A stretch of 64,000 nucleotides of DNA from Candidatus Symbiopectobacterium sp. NZEC151 (GCF_025962655.1 NZ_JAGFPE010000009.1:1-64000), one strand, 5' to 3'; counted from the first letter of the stretch, positions 45,828 through 55,266 are shown. Translations and numbers: made by a program. The notes: a model not told the origin generated them from the sequence alone.

Positions 45828-48518
45828 TTACTTTTTAGTAACCCTGTCAGTGTTGAGGTAAGATTGCTTTGCCGTAGCACCTTGCCTTCCTGTCCAAAAA
45901 GGACCTTTGTAGGGGGCGTTGCCCGCAGCAGTAGCCCTATTATTATCTCCAGACGATGCGACATCATGGCGCTTCGCCGAAGAGGGCTCTTTAGACGTGC
46001 TCGCGTTGGGCACGGTATCTGCCAGCAACACATTCTCTTCTGTTTCAACCTTAGTGGTTTCAGGTGCAACAGGTACTTTTTGCTGAGTGACACTTACGAC
46101 GCGCTCAGCACTACTTGCAGCCGGAGTGGTTGCATCCGTGTTATTCACAACGCGTCTTTCACTGGTGTTGCTCAAGACCTCTTTGCTCAAAGGTTCAGCA
46201 TCACGCCCGGTATTACGTTGCACAGTTGGAGCACGGCTGACGGTGGCTGCGTTTGAATCCGATGCATATTTCTTGAAATCAGCAGCGCCGGTCCTACCCG
46301 TTCTGCGCGGTCCGATATAGATATCAGACTTTTGCTGGTTGATACCCGCCGCCCCCGTCAACGACGGTTGTTGACGCGTTGCCTGTGTTGATAAAGTAGC
46401 AGTAGTGGCTTTTTGAGACGGTGTCTCAGACAAGTCTTGCGCTTTCTCGTTGGCTTTACTCCCGTCAAGCGCGACAGGTTTTTCTGCTTCTGTTACGTTT
46501 GTTCCTGGAAGCGGCTCTCGGCGTCCAACCGGTGTATTGGTTTCAACCATCGTTGTTTTTGCTGATTGCCAATAACGCTTAAACTCTGCGGCCCCTGTTC
46601 GTCCGGTCCTGTTTGGCCCGATATAGCCATCAAACGAAGGTTTATCACCCGCTTGTGATTGAGGCTCAGAGGATTGCACAATCGCTGCATTGCTTTTGGC
46701 TTTGGTTAACGTCGTAGCAAACTGCGCCCGTTGACGAGTGAATGAAGCGGCATTGAGCGCTTGATTCACTCCTCTATCGCTAGCAGGATTTTCTCCTGCC
46801 TTAACGTGAGGATTACGGTTACTGATATTCTCATCAGGTGAACGATCGCCATCGCTTTTTACCCCCGTGCCGGCATCGTTAGAAGGCGTAACGGGAGACG
46901 CATTCGTCTTATTAAACCGCCCGCTATCAGCGGTTATCGATGCAGACTGCTTGTATTGCTGAAATTGCGCAGCTCCCGTTCGTCCCGTGCTAAAGGGCCC
47001 CATATAAGTAGTCTGGTGTGCGGCCACCGGAGAACCATGGTTACCCACTACCGGAGGCTGTGCCCGTTGGACAGAAGTGCGCATATTCAGTTCGACATTG
47101 ATGTCTGGCGTTAAAGAGGCCTCTCTTGGTAACGCCGGTCCATCGATATCATCAACCCCAGCATTCCCTCCCACGGTTACTGGAGGAGTCTGCGTTTCAT
47201 TGGAAGGCTTGTTGATGTTAGCCGTAGTATCTGACGTGCCAGCCTTTGCCTCAGGCCCGTGCGGTTCATCACTGTGTCCCCTGGTATCAATATCACGGTC
47301 AGATTGCTTCTCCGGCGCATTCGTAACATTCTGATGCTGAGTGGCTGATGCAGTGGCAGAGGCGGGAGATTTCTCCTCTTGTCCGTTAGGTGGGTTAACA
47401 GCTTCCTTCATCGAAAAACGACTATTATCAGTAAAATGGACACTGTTATCATTAGTCGTAGTGCTGTAGTCATTATAAATATACGTTGGGCCGGGTGTTT
47501 CTTTGCTCATCCCATTATCTGGTTTTGAGGGTCCAGTGTTTCTAGTGTCATTAATCTGATCTGCATTCTCGCGTTGTAGAAAGTCCTTGAACAGATCTAA
47601 TTTTATGGGTTGATGATTGAGCAGTGCATCCAGGCGATGAAAGTGGCTACTATCATTGATAGCACTTTCCATTCGATCAAAAACCTGCTTCGATTGACGA
47701 AACGAGATATCTTTCCATTTGCTGAGAAGCGTCGCTCTCTGGTTTTTATCTTGCATCATATTGATCTTACTCTCAACCAAACGATCAATAACAGCATTGT
47801 GATTTAAACCTTTGGCGATAACTTGAGCAGCATTTTTATTAACACGCGCATCAACATCCTTAAGCACACGGGTCCCTTTGAGTAATGAACCCGCAAAGGG
47901 TGAATTTGCTGTTAGCCCATGTTTATTAACGTTATCAACATAGAATTGAATATCTTTTTTAATTTCTGCGGTGTCAGGGGCAACAGAACGCGTCGATGAG
48001 TCGCTTAGCATTTTAAGCATGACAACGATTTGCTTAACTTTAGCCACTGCGACAACGTCGTTATCGGCTTTAGATAAAACGGTGAAAAACTTATCAAGAC
48101 CTTCAATGCTGCCATCTTTACGCAAAAAAGCCATTGCATCGTTTTCACTTTGATTAATAAAAGTGAGGCTACTGTCCAATGAATCAAAAACATTATTAAA
48201 CGCCACAGCGTCATGCGTGTTAGACGGTGACGCACCAATGTTTTCGCTCTTAGCCTCATTTTTATTTGAACCCGATCTCACATTTCTGACTTTTGCACCA
48301 AGCTCAGCGTTTTGGGTTCGCGTTGACAGCCTTGGTGAGCCCGATGCTACAGAGGCTTTTCCTGGTGGAGGTAAAAATTGCACCTTTGCTTGCGTTATCG
48401 TTTTTAATGATGCTACAGGGTTATTCCCGCCCTTACTGCCAACGCTGCCTGGAAATGTATTTGGGCGAATTGGTTTCGATATACCAGCCCCGATCATCGT
48501 GTTATTTGAAAAACTCAT
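45828..48518 (-). CDS. SipA-position effector with four TGRTGA repeats
   Basis: Secreted effector candidate of 896 residues. The place between sipD and iacP is that of sipA. Residues about 95-300 are helical, with FYVDNVNKHGLTANSPFAGS resembling the SipA N-terminal region (IIKDGLKEKSAFGPWLP). Next comes a Thr/Asn/Ser-rich linker with YNDYSTTTNDNSVHFTDNSR, similar to the SNHSVDNSKHINNSR repeats of SipA. The C-terminal 500 residues are disordered and carry four copies of Y-x-GP-xx-TGRTGAA-x-F-xx-Y. The SipA actin-binding domain is not recognisable; the last repeat lies eight residues from the C-terminus. Start ATG has GGGGGC upstream; stop of sipD is 13 bp before. Confidence 0.7.
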   Translation of the reverse strand: MSFSNNTMIGAGISKPIRPNTFPGSVGSKGGNNPVASLKTITQAKVQFLPPPGKASVASGSPRLSTRTQNAELGAKVRNVRSGSNKNEAKSENIGASPSNTHDAVAFNNVFDSLDSSLTFINQSENDAMAFLRKDGSIEGLDKFFTVLSKADNDVVAVAKVKQIVVMLKMLSDSSTRSVAPDTAEIKKDIQFYVDNVNKHGLTANSPFAGSLLKGTRVLKDVDARVNKNAAQVIAKGLNHNAVIDRLVESKINMMQDKNQRATLLSKWKDISFRQSKQVFDRMESAINDSSHFHRLDALLNHQPIKLDLFKDFLQRENADQINDTRNTGPSKPDNGMSKETPGPTYIYNDYSTTTNDNSVHFTDNSRFSMKEAVNPPNGQEEKSPASATASATQHQNVTNAPEKQSDRDIDTRGHSDEPHGPEAKAGTSDTTANINKPSNETQTPPVTVGGNAGVDDIDGPALPREASLTPDINVELNMRTSVQRAQPPVVGNHGSPVAAHQTTYMGPFSTGRTGAAQFQQYKQSASITADSGRFNKTNASPVTPSNDAGTGVKSDGDRSPDENISNRNPHVKAGENPASDRGVNQALNAASFTRQRAQFATTLTKAKSNAAIVQSSEPQSQAGDKPSFDGYIGPNRTGRTGAAEFKRYWQSAKTTMVETNTPVGRREPLPGTNVTEAEKPVALDGSKANEKAQDLSETPSQKATTATLSTQATRQQPSLTGAAGINQQKSDIYIGPRRTGRTGAADFKKYASDSNAATVSRAPTVQRNTGRDAEPLSKEVLSNTSERRVVNNTDATTPAASSAERVVSVTQQKVPVAPETTKVETEENVLLADTVPNASTSKEPSSAKRHDVASSGDNNRATAAGNAPYKGPFWTGRQGATAKQSYLNTDRVTKK
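45852..45914 (-). repeat. TGRTGA repeat unit 4 (degenerate)
   Basis: Encodes PYKGPFWTGRQGATAKQSY. The GP-xx-TGR-x-GA core is kept but the phenylalanine position is changed. Last copy, close to the protein C-terminus. Confidence 0.85.
46262..46320 (-). repeat. TGRTGA repeat unit 3
   Basis: Encodes YIGPRRTGRTGAADFKKYA. Complete match to the consensus Y-x-GP-xx-TGRTGAA-x-F-xx-Y. Confidence 0.9.
46564..46627 (-). repeat. TGRTGA repeat unit 2
   Basis: Encodes YIGPNRTGRTGAAEFKRYW. Complete match to the consensus; the DNA differs from units 1 and 3 mainly at third codon positions. Confidence 0.9.
46950..47012 (-). repeat. TGRTGA repeat unit 1
   Basis: Encodes YMGPFSTGRTGAAQFQQYK. First of four copies. 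The GPFS start is close to GPFSGLKFKQ found once in the C-terminal part of Salmonella SipA. Confidence 0.9.
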
Positions 48519-48531
48519 GATATCGCCCCCG

Positions 48532-49599
48532 TTAAACAAAGAATTGTTTATCGCACTCCAAAAGACTTGAAATTGTGCTACTCAATACTTTAACCAAATT
48601 ATCAAAGGTTGAATGCGCGTTCGCAAACTTCTGCGTTAATGTTTGCATGCTATTTTGGATGTGATCTTTTTGCATATCAACGCCTGTCTGCCATGCAGAC
48701 CATTGTGCAGCGTTGAACGACATACTTTTATCTTCCACTGAGTTATAAATGTTCTCCAATGGACTAATATCAATATGAACGATATAAGTACCATCGAGTA
48801 ACTGAGAAATACAGTCATCAGCGCTGAGCCCAAACTCTCTTGCCCAGTCTTCACACTCCTTATAGCTAGCCCCTTGAACCGTAGACCCCGTTTGAACAGG
48901 AAACAATGTCGTTGACATACCTGGAACAGGATATTTGCCCATCAATTCTTCAAGACTTTCTCTGAATTTTTTTCCATCCAGGATAGTTTTATCCCCATCC
49001 GCGGAAATGAATTGTGGCAACGTGGACATAAAATCAGAAAAATCTTTATAAAACTGAGCATTTTTCTCAACAGCTTGTTGAAAAACATCTAAATAACTTT
49101 CAGACATTTCCCCAATAGCAGTAGAGAGTAAATCATTAATCTCTTTGCTTGATAAGGTGCTGAACAAACCAGTATTCGAGAAGCTAGAAATCAGGGCTGC
49201 ATAGGCATTTCTTTTTTTGTCCAACTCCGAGTAGACCAGTTCTTTTGCAGCAGGCGATAGGGCCTTACTCTTCAATTCAGGATTCTGCGAAAACATATCA
49301 TCAAGAACATGCATTCTTTTTTGCACATCATGAACGAGAAGCTCTCTCCGAGCCTGGATAGTTTTCATTTCATCAAGAAGGCCACTAGTATTTAACGTTT
49401 TTAAAAAACCTTCGAGCTTTCCTCCATCAGCCATGATAAAGGAAAAAGGGCCGAGAAGAATGCGATGCGCACCATCACTGCGGGGTGATATACTCATAGC
49501 ATCAGCAATGGGTTCCTGCACCAAACTATTATTGGCAGATTGTTCGCGTGAATAATTTTCAACCCGAAATGATGGCCGTGTTGTAGATAATATTTCCAT
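48532..49599 (-). CDS. sipD: SctA/SipD needle-tip protein
   Basis: Tip-complex protein of 355 residues (SipD 343, IpaD 332). The N-terminal helical hairpin acts as self-chaperone; the central coiled coil and the C-terminal helix (SMQTLTQKFANAHSTFDNLV) that contacts the needle are visible. The start MEILSTTRPS is chosen because GAGG lies six bases upstream; ten earlier in-frame codons run into a hairpin that separates sipC and sipD. Confidence 0.92.
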   Translation of the reverse strand: MEILSTTRPSFRVENYSREQSANNSLVQEPIADAMSISPRSDGAHRILLGPFSFIMADGGKLEGFLKTLNTSGLLDEMKTIQARRELLVHDVQKRMHVLDDMFSQNPELKSKALSPAAKELVYSELDKKRNAYAALISSFSNTGLFSTLSSKEINDLLSTAIGEMSESYLDVFQQAVEKNAQFYKDFSDFMSTLPQFISADGDKTILDGKKFRESLEELMGKYPVPGMSTTLFPVQTGSTVQGASYKECEDWAREFGLSADDCISQLLDGTYIVHIDISPLENIYNSVEDKSMSFNAAQWSAWQTGVDMQKDHIQNSMQTLTQKFANAHSTFDNLVKVLSSTISSLLECDKQFFV

Positions 49600-49613
49600 A
49601 TTTACCTCAGAAT

Positions 49614-49639
49614 AAACCGCCTGTATCAACAGGCGGTTT
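49614..49639 (-). terminator. Hairpin between sipC and sipD
   Basis: AAACCGCCTG and CAGGCGGTTT form a perfect 10-bp stem with loop TTGATA (minus strand). It is followed on the minus strand by ATTCTGAGG, so the sipD ribosome site begins about five bases after the stem. It could be a partial terminator that lowers sipD relative to sipBC, or an mRNA-processing barrier. Confidence 0.65.
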
Positions 49640-49663
49640 TATAGCGTTATTAATGTTTAGCAA

Positions 49664-50782
49664 TTACATTTTGGTATTATTGGCAACAACACTGGCAGTG
49701 TCGCTGATGCCTCTCGCGATATTTTCAAGCGTGGCCAACAATGCAGATTTCAGCTTTTCAGCATCCTGAGCACTCTCATCGTTTCTTTGGCTCTGCTGCA
49801 TAAAGACATCTTTATCAAATTGCCGCAATTGCTGTAGGCCATTCTGCTCAGCCTGGCTCAATATCATCTGGGAAGAGGCAATGGTTCCCATCGCCATTGC
49901 TCCGCCCTGTAGCCCTTGCCCAATAGCAACTTGTTGCTGTGAGGCGCTTAGGGTAGATTGGAGTTGAAATTCCTGCTTCTGCGCCAACACGTGTTCACGA
50001 GTGGCAGATTGCTTCAAGCGGGTCATATCTTGCGCCCACATCGGATCATTCATATCCTTCCCGCGTGAAAGCGTTGCTTGAGCATCAAGTTTATTACCCA
50101 GGTTCTTGTGCTGAGTAATTTTGGCGCCCTGGATCTCATACCCTTTAATCGCCTGGCTTTGTCCTTTATAAGACTTGATTCCGCCAGTCAACGCCATACC
50201 ACCGGTCACAAAGCTACTGGTAAGATCTTTTTTAAGCTGCTCTTGAGCAGCCTGCATGCTGTGCTCAACGGAGCGCTCGAGACTTTTCTGGCTTTTCTCC
50301 AACATACTGGTTTTCATGTCACGTTCAGCATGCTTGAACAATACTGCCGTTTTCGCCAAGTCGATGATGGGTTCAAAACGCGTACTAATGTAACCACCGA
50401 GAAACTTTGTCGCAGCCATGATTTTTTCTGGCCCACTCGCTATTTCTTTCTCCGGTATTACAGCGATTTTTTCATTCTGTGCAGGCATCAAAGCGCCATT
50501 TTGAGAATACAAAGCAATTTGTTTGTTTAACAAATTAGCATCCGTATCAGAAACCGGCTTGGTGATGTCAGGAATTCGAATATCAATACCGACAAGGTGA
50601 CTGGAGGCTTGCTGCACTAACATCGCTCTATTTTGATTGATGTCGGTGGCACCTAAAGGCCTGGAACTCGCTTTCTCGATGAAACTGGTATTATCCATAC
50701 CTTTGCGATGCATCTCATCAGGAAGAGCACTCGACCGCGGCTGGAAACTGGTATTATTGGGGTTTGAAATAGATACTGCCAT
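49664..50782 (-). CDS. sipC: SctB/SipC minor translocator
   Basis: Secreted protein of 372 residues that inserts into the host membrane with SipB; in Salmonella it also nucleates actin. A disordered N-terminus (MAVSISNPNNTSFQPRSSAL) holds the secretion signal, hydrophobic segments lie near residues 195-215 (SSFVTGGMALTGGIKSY) and 285-305 (IGQGLQGGAMAMGTIASSQM), and the C-terminal helix QDAEKLKSALLATLENIARGI is the oligomerisation part (IpaC family). It starts 12 bp after sipB and uses the SicA-type chaperone encoded upstream. Confidence 0.9.
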   Translation of the reverse strand: MAVSISNPNNTSFQPRSSALPDEMHRKGMDNTSFIEKASSRPLGATDINQNRAMLVQQASSHLVGIDIRIPDITKPVSDTDANLLNKQIALYSQNGALMPAQNEKIAVIPEKEIASGPEKIMAATKFLGGYISTRFEPIIDLAKTAVLFKHAERDMKTSMLEKSQKSLERSVEHSMQAAQEQLKKDLTSSFVTGGMALTGGIKSYKGQSQAIKGYEIQGAKITQHKNLGNKLDAQATLSRGKDMNDPMWAQDMTRLKQSATREHVLAQKQEFQLQSTLSASQQQVAIGQGLQGGAMAMGTIASSQMILSQAEQNGLQQLRQFDKDVFMQQSQRNDESAQDAEKLKSALLATLENIARGISDTASVVANNTKM

Positions 50783-50793
50783 AACGCCTCCTA

Positions 50794-52758
50794 TTAGGCT
50801 CTGATATTTCTTACAACACTCTTCCCAGTGTTGGCTTTACTGCTTAACATGTCAGACAAAGTCATATTTATCGATTGAGATGCTTTGCTATCTTCTTCAT
50901 GATTAGCAAGAATTTTACTGATGAGATCGCGCAAAATGGTGACATCCATTGCGGCCAAATTAAAATCAGCAATGGCCTTGGTGGCCTGAAGCCGGATATT
51001 TGAAATATTAATGCTCATTCCACTTTGAACCACAGGCATCGCCGTGTGAACGCCGTTTTGCAACATTTCCAATCGTTTCAATGCAATGTTACCTAAGCGT
51101 TTCGCATCTTCTGGATCGCTTAATTTCAATACCTTCATAACATTGGCATTTACTTTATCTGAAATGTGATCCAGTTTTTTATTGATTTCCCGTGTCACTC
51201 TTCCAACCTGGTTTGTTACAGATTGCATACTTCGACTCAATGCCGCACTCCCCTGTCGCATAGAGTTATTAACAAGTTGCGGCATGATTTTATTAATGAC
51301 CTGCGTTATCGCCTGCTTGATTGACTGCATAATGGCAGAGGTCATTGCTTGCGACATTTTTTCAATCATAAATTTGGCCGCGGTTTTAGCCACCAAAGAA
51401 ATAGCAACAATGGCAGCAATAGTTACTGCGGCAGTGACCACCATATGGATGGTATCCATCATGTTGGCACCCGTTGCTTTATCGATAGCATTTAGCAGCA
51501 AGCCGAGTGGTGTTTTATCAAAAATTTGTGTGACAATATCACCCAGGATATTCATAAGAGGCATAAAAACATGCTCCATGAGGGGATTCATCACCATTTC
51601 TGTTAATGATTTACCGGTTATAGCAGCAACAATCGGGTCAGCGACCATCAAGCCGATACCTACAGCCATCAACGCAATGCCACCACCACCAAATACAGTT
51701 GTAATTGCCCCCAATGCGATCGCCAGGCCACCTAAAACTTTTCCAATACAGCTGGCCATTTTTTGCGCTTCTTCCGCTTTTCGGACCTGCTCTTCGTATT
51801 CATCAGATTTACGCTGCATTTCTGCCTGACGTGCTTTGGTTTGAATACGGTTCAGTTCAAGGTCATTTTTCAGTTTTTCTGCTGAGGCCTCTTCCATTTG
51901 CATAATAAACTCGGTGATCAGCATGATCATGACAGCCGTTTTAGTCAGCGCCTTCTCTGATTGCGTCACTGCATTGCTGGATACGACGCCACCTTTAGAC
52001 GTCATATCTACATCGCCGTACTTGCTATTCATTTCTGCCGTGCTGGCATTAATGTCATTCAAGACGCTCTGCATCGCAGCACGCTTTTGCTCGGCAATCA
52101 GGCGCGCATCGGATAACGTTGTTTGAGCAAGGCCTAGCGCTTTTTGCGCATCAGCCACCTCCTTTTTGGCCTGCGTTACGTCAGGATTGTCTGCCAGTGA
52201 TGGATCATCAGGGTCTGTCACCCCTAATTGTTCTAGCAACTCAGCCAGTGAGCGCTGCGCCTCATCAAGCTTGCGTTGCGCTTGAGCCACGTCATCACTT
52301 GCACCGTCAACCCCCTGTTGCGCCTGGGAAAACTCCGCCTCAAGGCCATCGTAGGTCTCATGTAACGCATCCAGATGTGCTGACAGCTCACGAGCTTTAT
52401 CCATACGCGCTTCAGACTGAGTCAAAAACACTGCCAGGGCATTGGCACGCTGGGTGGCGTCCATCCCGCTGGCGATCTCCTGATATTGCGCCATTAAAAA
52501 CAACATTTGGGCTTTGCTGGTTAACGGTGTCGATTGGCGGATCGTGGGTAACTCGACACTCTCCGACGTTAACGATGCAGTTTGTGCCGAAACATCGTCA
52601 GCAATAATTTCTCTGGCACGCTGTTGGGCCAATTGATCAAGAGCCTTTCCCTTTACCTGAGAAATATGTGTCTTCGTTGAAATTGCTTCGCTTACTTTTC
52701 CAGTGGTGGATGGCAAATTCGCAAGATTTATCGCTTTACCTGTTTTGGAGACATCCAT
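50794..52758 (-). CDS. sipB: SctE/SipB major translocator
   Basis: Pore-forming translocator of 654 residues (SipB 593, IpaB 580). Long coiled-coil regions occupy about 100-300 (rich in Ala, Gln and Glu, such as AQAQRKLDEAQRSLAELLEQ-type helices). Two hydrophobic segments follow, near 340-385 (VLGGLAIALGAITTVFGGGG and LMAVGIGLMVADPIVAAITG) and near 425-460. The N-terminus has the chaperone-binding region. It begins 19 bp after the sicA-type gene. Confidence 0.93.
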   Translation of the reverse strand: MDVSKTGKAINLANLPSTTGKVSEAISTKTHISQVKGKALDQLAQQRAREIIADDVSAQTASLTSESVELPTIRQSTPLTSKAQMLFLMAQYQEIASGMDATQRANALAVFLTQSEARMDKARELSAHLDALHETYDGLEAEFSQAQQGVDGASDDVAQAQRKLDEAQRSLAELLEQLGVTDPDDPSLADNPDVTQAKKEVADAQKALGLAQTTLSDARLIAEQKRAAMQSVLNDINASTAEMNSKYGDVDMTSKGGVVSSNAVTQSEKALTKTAVMIMLITEFIMQMEEASAEKLKNDLELNRIQTKARQAEMQRKSDEYEEQVRKAEEAQKMASCIGKVLGGLAIALGAITTVFGGGGIALMAVGIGLMVADPIVAAITGKSLTEMVMNPLMEHVFMPLMNILGDIVTQIFDKTPLGLLLNAIDKATGANMMDTIHMVVTAAVTIAAIVAISLVAKTAAKFMIEKMSQAMTSAIMQSIKQAITQVINKIMPQLVNNSMRQGSAALSRSMQSVTNQVGRVTREINKKLDHISDKVNANVMKVLKLSDPEDAKRLGNIALKRLEMLQNGVHTAMPVVQSGMSINISNIRLQATKAIADFNLAAMDVTILRDLISKILANHEEDSKASQSINMTLSDMLSSKANTGKSVVRNIRA

Positions 52759-52777
52759 TTATTTAAGGCCTATGAAA

Positions 52778-53296
52778 TTAAACTGTTTCCTCAGAGGGCT
52801 TAGCATTATTTAACGCTTCACCCTCTCCCATGTTTTGCCGAATAGTACTCATATACGTTTTAGCTTTGGCAACTAAAGATGAATCTTCACAGCGTGAGCA
52901 AATAATATCAAAGCACTGTAATGCTTTAACGACATTGCCCATGAGCAGTTGACACTGCCCAGAATAAAAGACAGGATTGAAATCACTGTCAGCCATGACA
53001 TAGGCCAGTGAATAAAAATCACACGCTTTGCTGTAATTTTTCTTTACCTGGTTAACGGCCCCCAAACCAATAAAGTAGTCTGGGTTTTTAAGATCGTAGA
53101 GGCAAAGGAAATGGAACAAATTCTCCGCTTCATCTAACTGGCCATTTTTATACGCCTGATAAGCATACGCATAAACATTTTCCATCATGTCATCAGTAAT
53201 GCCATGAATTTCTTTTAATGTCGCCCCATGTTCCAATGTTGCCGTCATTAATAGCGCTGCTTCCTGCTCCGTGATAACACCGGTATTTTGTTCCAT
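52778..53296 (-). CDS. sicA: SicA/IpgC-type translocator chaperone
   Basis: Class II type III chaperone of 172 residues (SicA 165) made of three TPR repeats; it holds SipB and SipC soluble in the cytoplasm. AYQAYKNGQLDEAENLFHFL and LYDLKNPDYFIGLGAVNQVK are the conserved TPR blocks. In Salmonella SicA with InvF also activates effector promoters. The start MEQNTG has GAGGAGAG before it. A 100-bp gap from spaS contains a hairpin. Confidence 0.94.
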   Translation of the reverse strand: MEQNTGVITEQEAALLMTATLEHGATLKEIHGITDDMMENVYAYAYQAYKNGQLDEAENLFHFLCLYDLKNPDYFIGLGAVNQVKKNYSKACDFYSLAYVMADSDFNPVFYSGQCQLLMGNVVKALQCFDIICSRCEDSSLVAKAKTYMSTIRQNMGEGEALNNAKPSEETV

Positions 53297-53396
53297 TTTT
53301 ACTCTCCTCAGTAGGGTCATCGCTTACTGCTGATGACCGTTATTAAACCATGCGTTTATTTGATATTCACATAAAGAACGCTCATTCACCGTGTGT
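53297..53396 (-). other. Gap between spaS and sicA with inverted repeats
   Basis: GGTCATC and GATGACC (53315-53338) form a 7-bp stem with a ten-base loop, and CACCGT / ACGGTG overlap the spaS stop. No T runs follow. In Salmonella a promoter for the sic-sip operon lies at the equivalent place (activated by InvF-SicA), so this 100-bp gap is the natural site for a second promoter. Confidence 0.5.
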
Positions 53397-54452
53397 TTAC
53401 GGTGGTGATGCATCTTCATTTTTCCAAGCATTTTCAACTTGTTGCAACCACACAAGGATACCAATGACATTGTCCAACTCCTCAAGACTGACAAAAGAGT
53501 ATCGTTGGTGTGTTTTAAATATTCGTCGTGCCAACTTAATATCTTCAACAACAGGAACCCCCACCTTCTCGGCGTAAGCTCTGACGGCAAGCGCCCTCTG
53601 ATTTCTCTCAAGTACAGAGATAAATGGAATACCTACCACCTCCATATTGAGATAGATCCCCACGGCAATATGCGTTGGGTTAGCAATAATCACTGCTGAT
53701 TTTTCAATGTCAGTTTTTACTTGTTCAGACAATAATTCAGCATGCAGTTCTTTACGCTTAGATTTTATTTCCGGATCGCCGTCCTGCTCTTTGAACTCTC
53801 GTTTAACCTCTTGCTTGTCCATCTTGAGCTCTTTTATATGAAGAAAGTACTCAGCAAGCGCATCCAATACAAACACCAAAAGCGCACAGGATAAACACAG
53901 ATAGATTAATGCGCCAAAGAGTTTCCCCCATACCAGGAATATTTGTACAGGTTCAGCATTGAGCTGAGAAAAAACCATATGTTTGTGTTTGTTCCAAAAT
54001 ATCATAGCGGCGATGATAAAACTCGTCAGGAAAAGTAAGGTTTTTATGACATCTTTTATCGTACGCAAACTAAATAACTTTTTGAAACCGTTAGCTGGGT
54101 TCAGCGCATTAAAATTCAGTTTTAGCGCTTTACTGGCAAGTAAAAAACCGGTCTGCAATAGCGTTGGAAACACTGAGGCAGCAATACAAAGCAATAAGAA
54201 AGGTAAAAATAACTTTAGCCCCGTCCAAAACATCGCTTCAGCATAGCCCAGTGCATCATGAGTGAAGCCATTTTCGATGACGAGTCGCCACATGGACATC
54301 AACTCGAAGACACCAGAAAAATTAATCAGGTATTGCACGCCCAGCAATATCAGACAAGCAATGACCAAATCTTTACTCTTAAACGACTGACCTTTTTTCG
54401 CCGCGTCTTTTTTCTTTTTTTCAGTCGGTTTTTCCGTTTTACTTCCAGACAT
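53397..54452 (-). CDS. spaS: SctU/SpaS export-gate switch protein
   Basis: Inner-membrane protein of 351 residues (SpaS 356) with four membrane segments in the first 210 residues and a cytoplasmic domain. The autocleavage motif NPTH is seen in SAVIIANPTHIAVGIYL; cleavage between Asn and Pro changes export specificity from rod/needle to translocators. It begins 47 bp after spaR. Confidence 0.97.
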   Translation of the reverse strand: MSGSKTEKPTEKKKKDAAKKGQSFKSKDLVIACLILLGVQYLINFSGVFELMSMWRLVIENGFTHDALGYAEAMFWTGLKLFLPFLLLCIAASVFPTLLQTGFLLASKALKLNFNALNPANGFKKLFSLRTIKDVIKTLLFLTSFIIAAMIFWNKHKHMVFSQLNAEPVQIFLVWGKLFGALIYLCLSCALLVFVLDALAEYFLHIKELKMDKQEVKREFKEQDGDPEIKSKRKELHAELLSEQVKTDIEKSAVIIANPTHIAVGIYLNMEVVGIPFISVLERNQRALAVRAYAEKVGVPVVEDIKLARRIFKTHQRYSFVSLEELDNVIGILVWLQQVENAWKNEDASPP

Positions 54453-54499
54453 AAATTCCCTTTGTACGTCAGGTTCACGCTTACTTGATAACCACTACA

Positions 54500-55258
54500 T
54501 CACCAGCCAAGTAGATCAACAGGATAAAGGCGTAAATCAATAATGCGGTCGGGCAATATGGGGGTGAAATAGAGCAGTAACAGCAAGAATCCAATAAGGC
54601 TCTTAACCGTCAGTGCCAGCGCAAAGGCATTCAACTGGGGAGCAAACCGTGCCAGCAACCCCAAGAAAAGCTCAGACAACAAAAAGATAATAATTAGAGG
54701 GCTCGCAAGAATAACGCCATTCTTCACCACCAAAGTAAGGAAGCCGATAACGGTACGGTATGCCGGCATATCCAATTGATAAGGTTGCCATAATTGATAA
54801 CTTTTCTCGAAAACCTCCAGCATTAACAGCAGCCCGCCGCTTTGCAACACGATAACGGCAGCAAAGAGGTTGAAGAAGTTAGCCAGCTCGGAAGTATCCA
54901 CGCCTGAAAGTGGATCAATACTGCTACTCAGGGTTGCACCACGCTGATTGTCGATAAAACTGCCCGTCGCGTGCATAACCCAACACGGTAAGCACAGAAA
55001 ACCAGCAATAATCAGGCCAACAACTAACTCCTTACCGATTAAAATCAAAAACCAGATGTTATCGTACCCGGCTATCGCTTCTCCCGTGTGCGGCCACAAC
55101 ACACTACCAGTGAGCAGGGCAACGGGTAACCTGATAGCGCCAGTCAACGTATTATTGTTGAAAAACGGCAGCAATATAAACGCAGGCATCAGGCGAGCAG
55201 ATACCATAGCCATTTCATAAAGCCAGGTGTGAAGATCGAAAAACAGTCCAGTAAACAT
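54500..55258 (-). CDS. spaR: SctT/SpaR export-gate protein
   Basis: Export-gate membrane protein of 252 residues (SpaR 263) with about six to seven membrane segments. The family block DNQRGATLSSSIDPLSGVDTSE (shown in two parts: DNQRGATLSSSIDP, SGVDTSELANF) is the same as in Salmonella. The start MFTGLFFDLH at 55258 is eight bases after spaQ and fits the family; 30 in-frame codons upstream overlap spaQ. Confidence 0.96.
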   Translation of the reverse strand: MFTGLFFDLHTWLYEMAMVSARLMPAFILLPFFNNNTLTGAIRLPVALLTGSVLWPHTGEAIAGYDNIWFLILIGKELVVGLIIAGFLCLPCWVMHATGSFIDNQRGATLSSSIDPLSGVDTSELANFFNLFAAVIVLQSGGLLLMLEVFEKSYQLWQPYQLDMPAYRTVIGFLTLVVKNGVILASPLIIIFLLSELFLGLLARFAPQLNAFALALTVKSLIGFLLLLLYFTPILPDRIIDLRLYPVDLLGW

Positions 55259-55266
55259 AGTACTTA

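Noticed and set aside
53324-53611. A 95-codon minus-strand frame overlapping spaS in another phase
   Set aside because: It lies over the conserved spaS C-terminal domain and has no own support.
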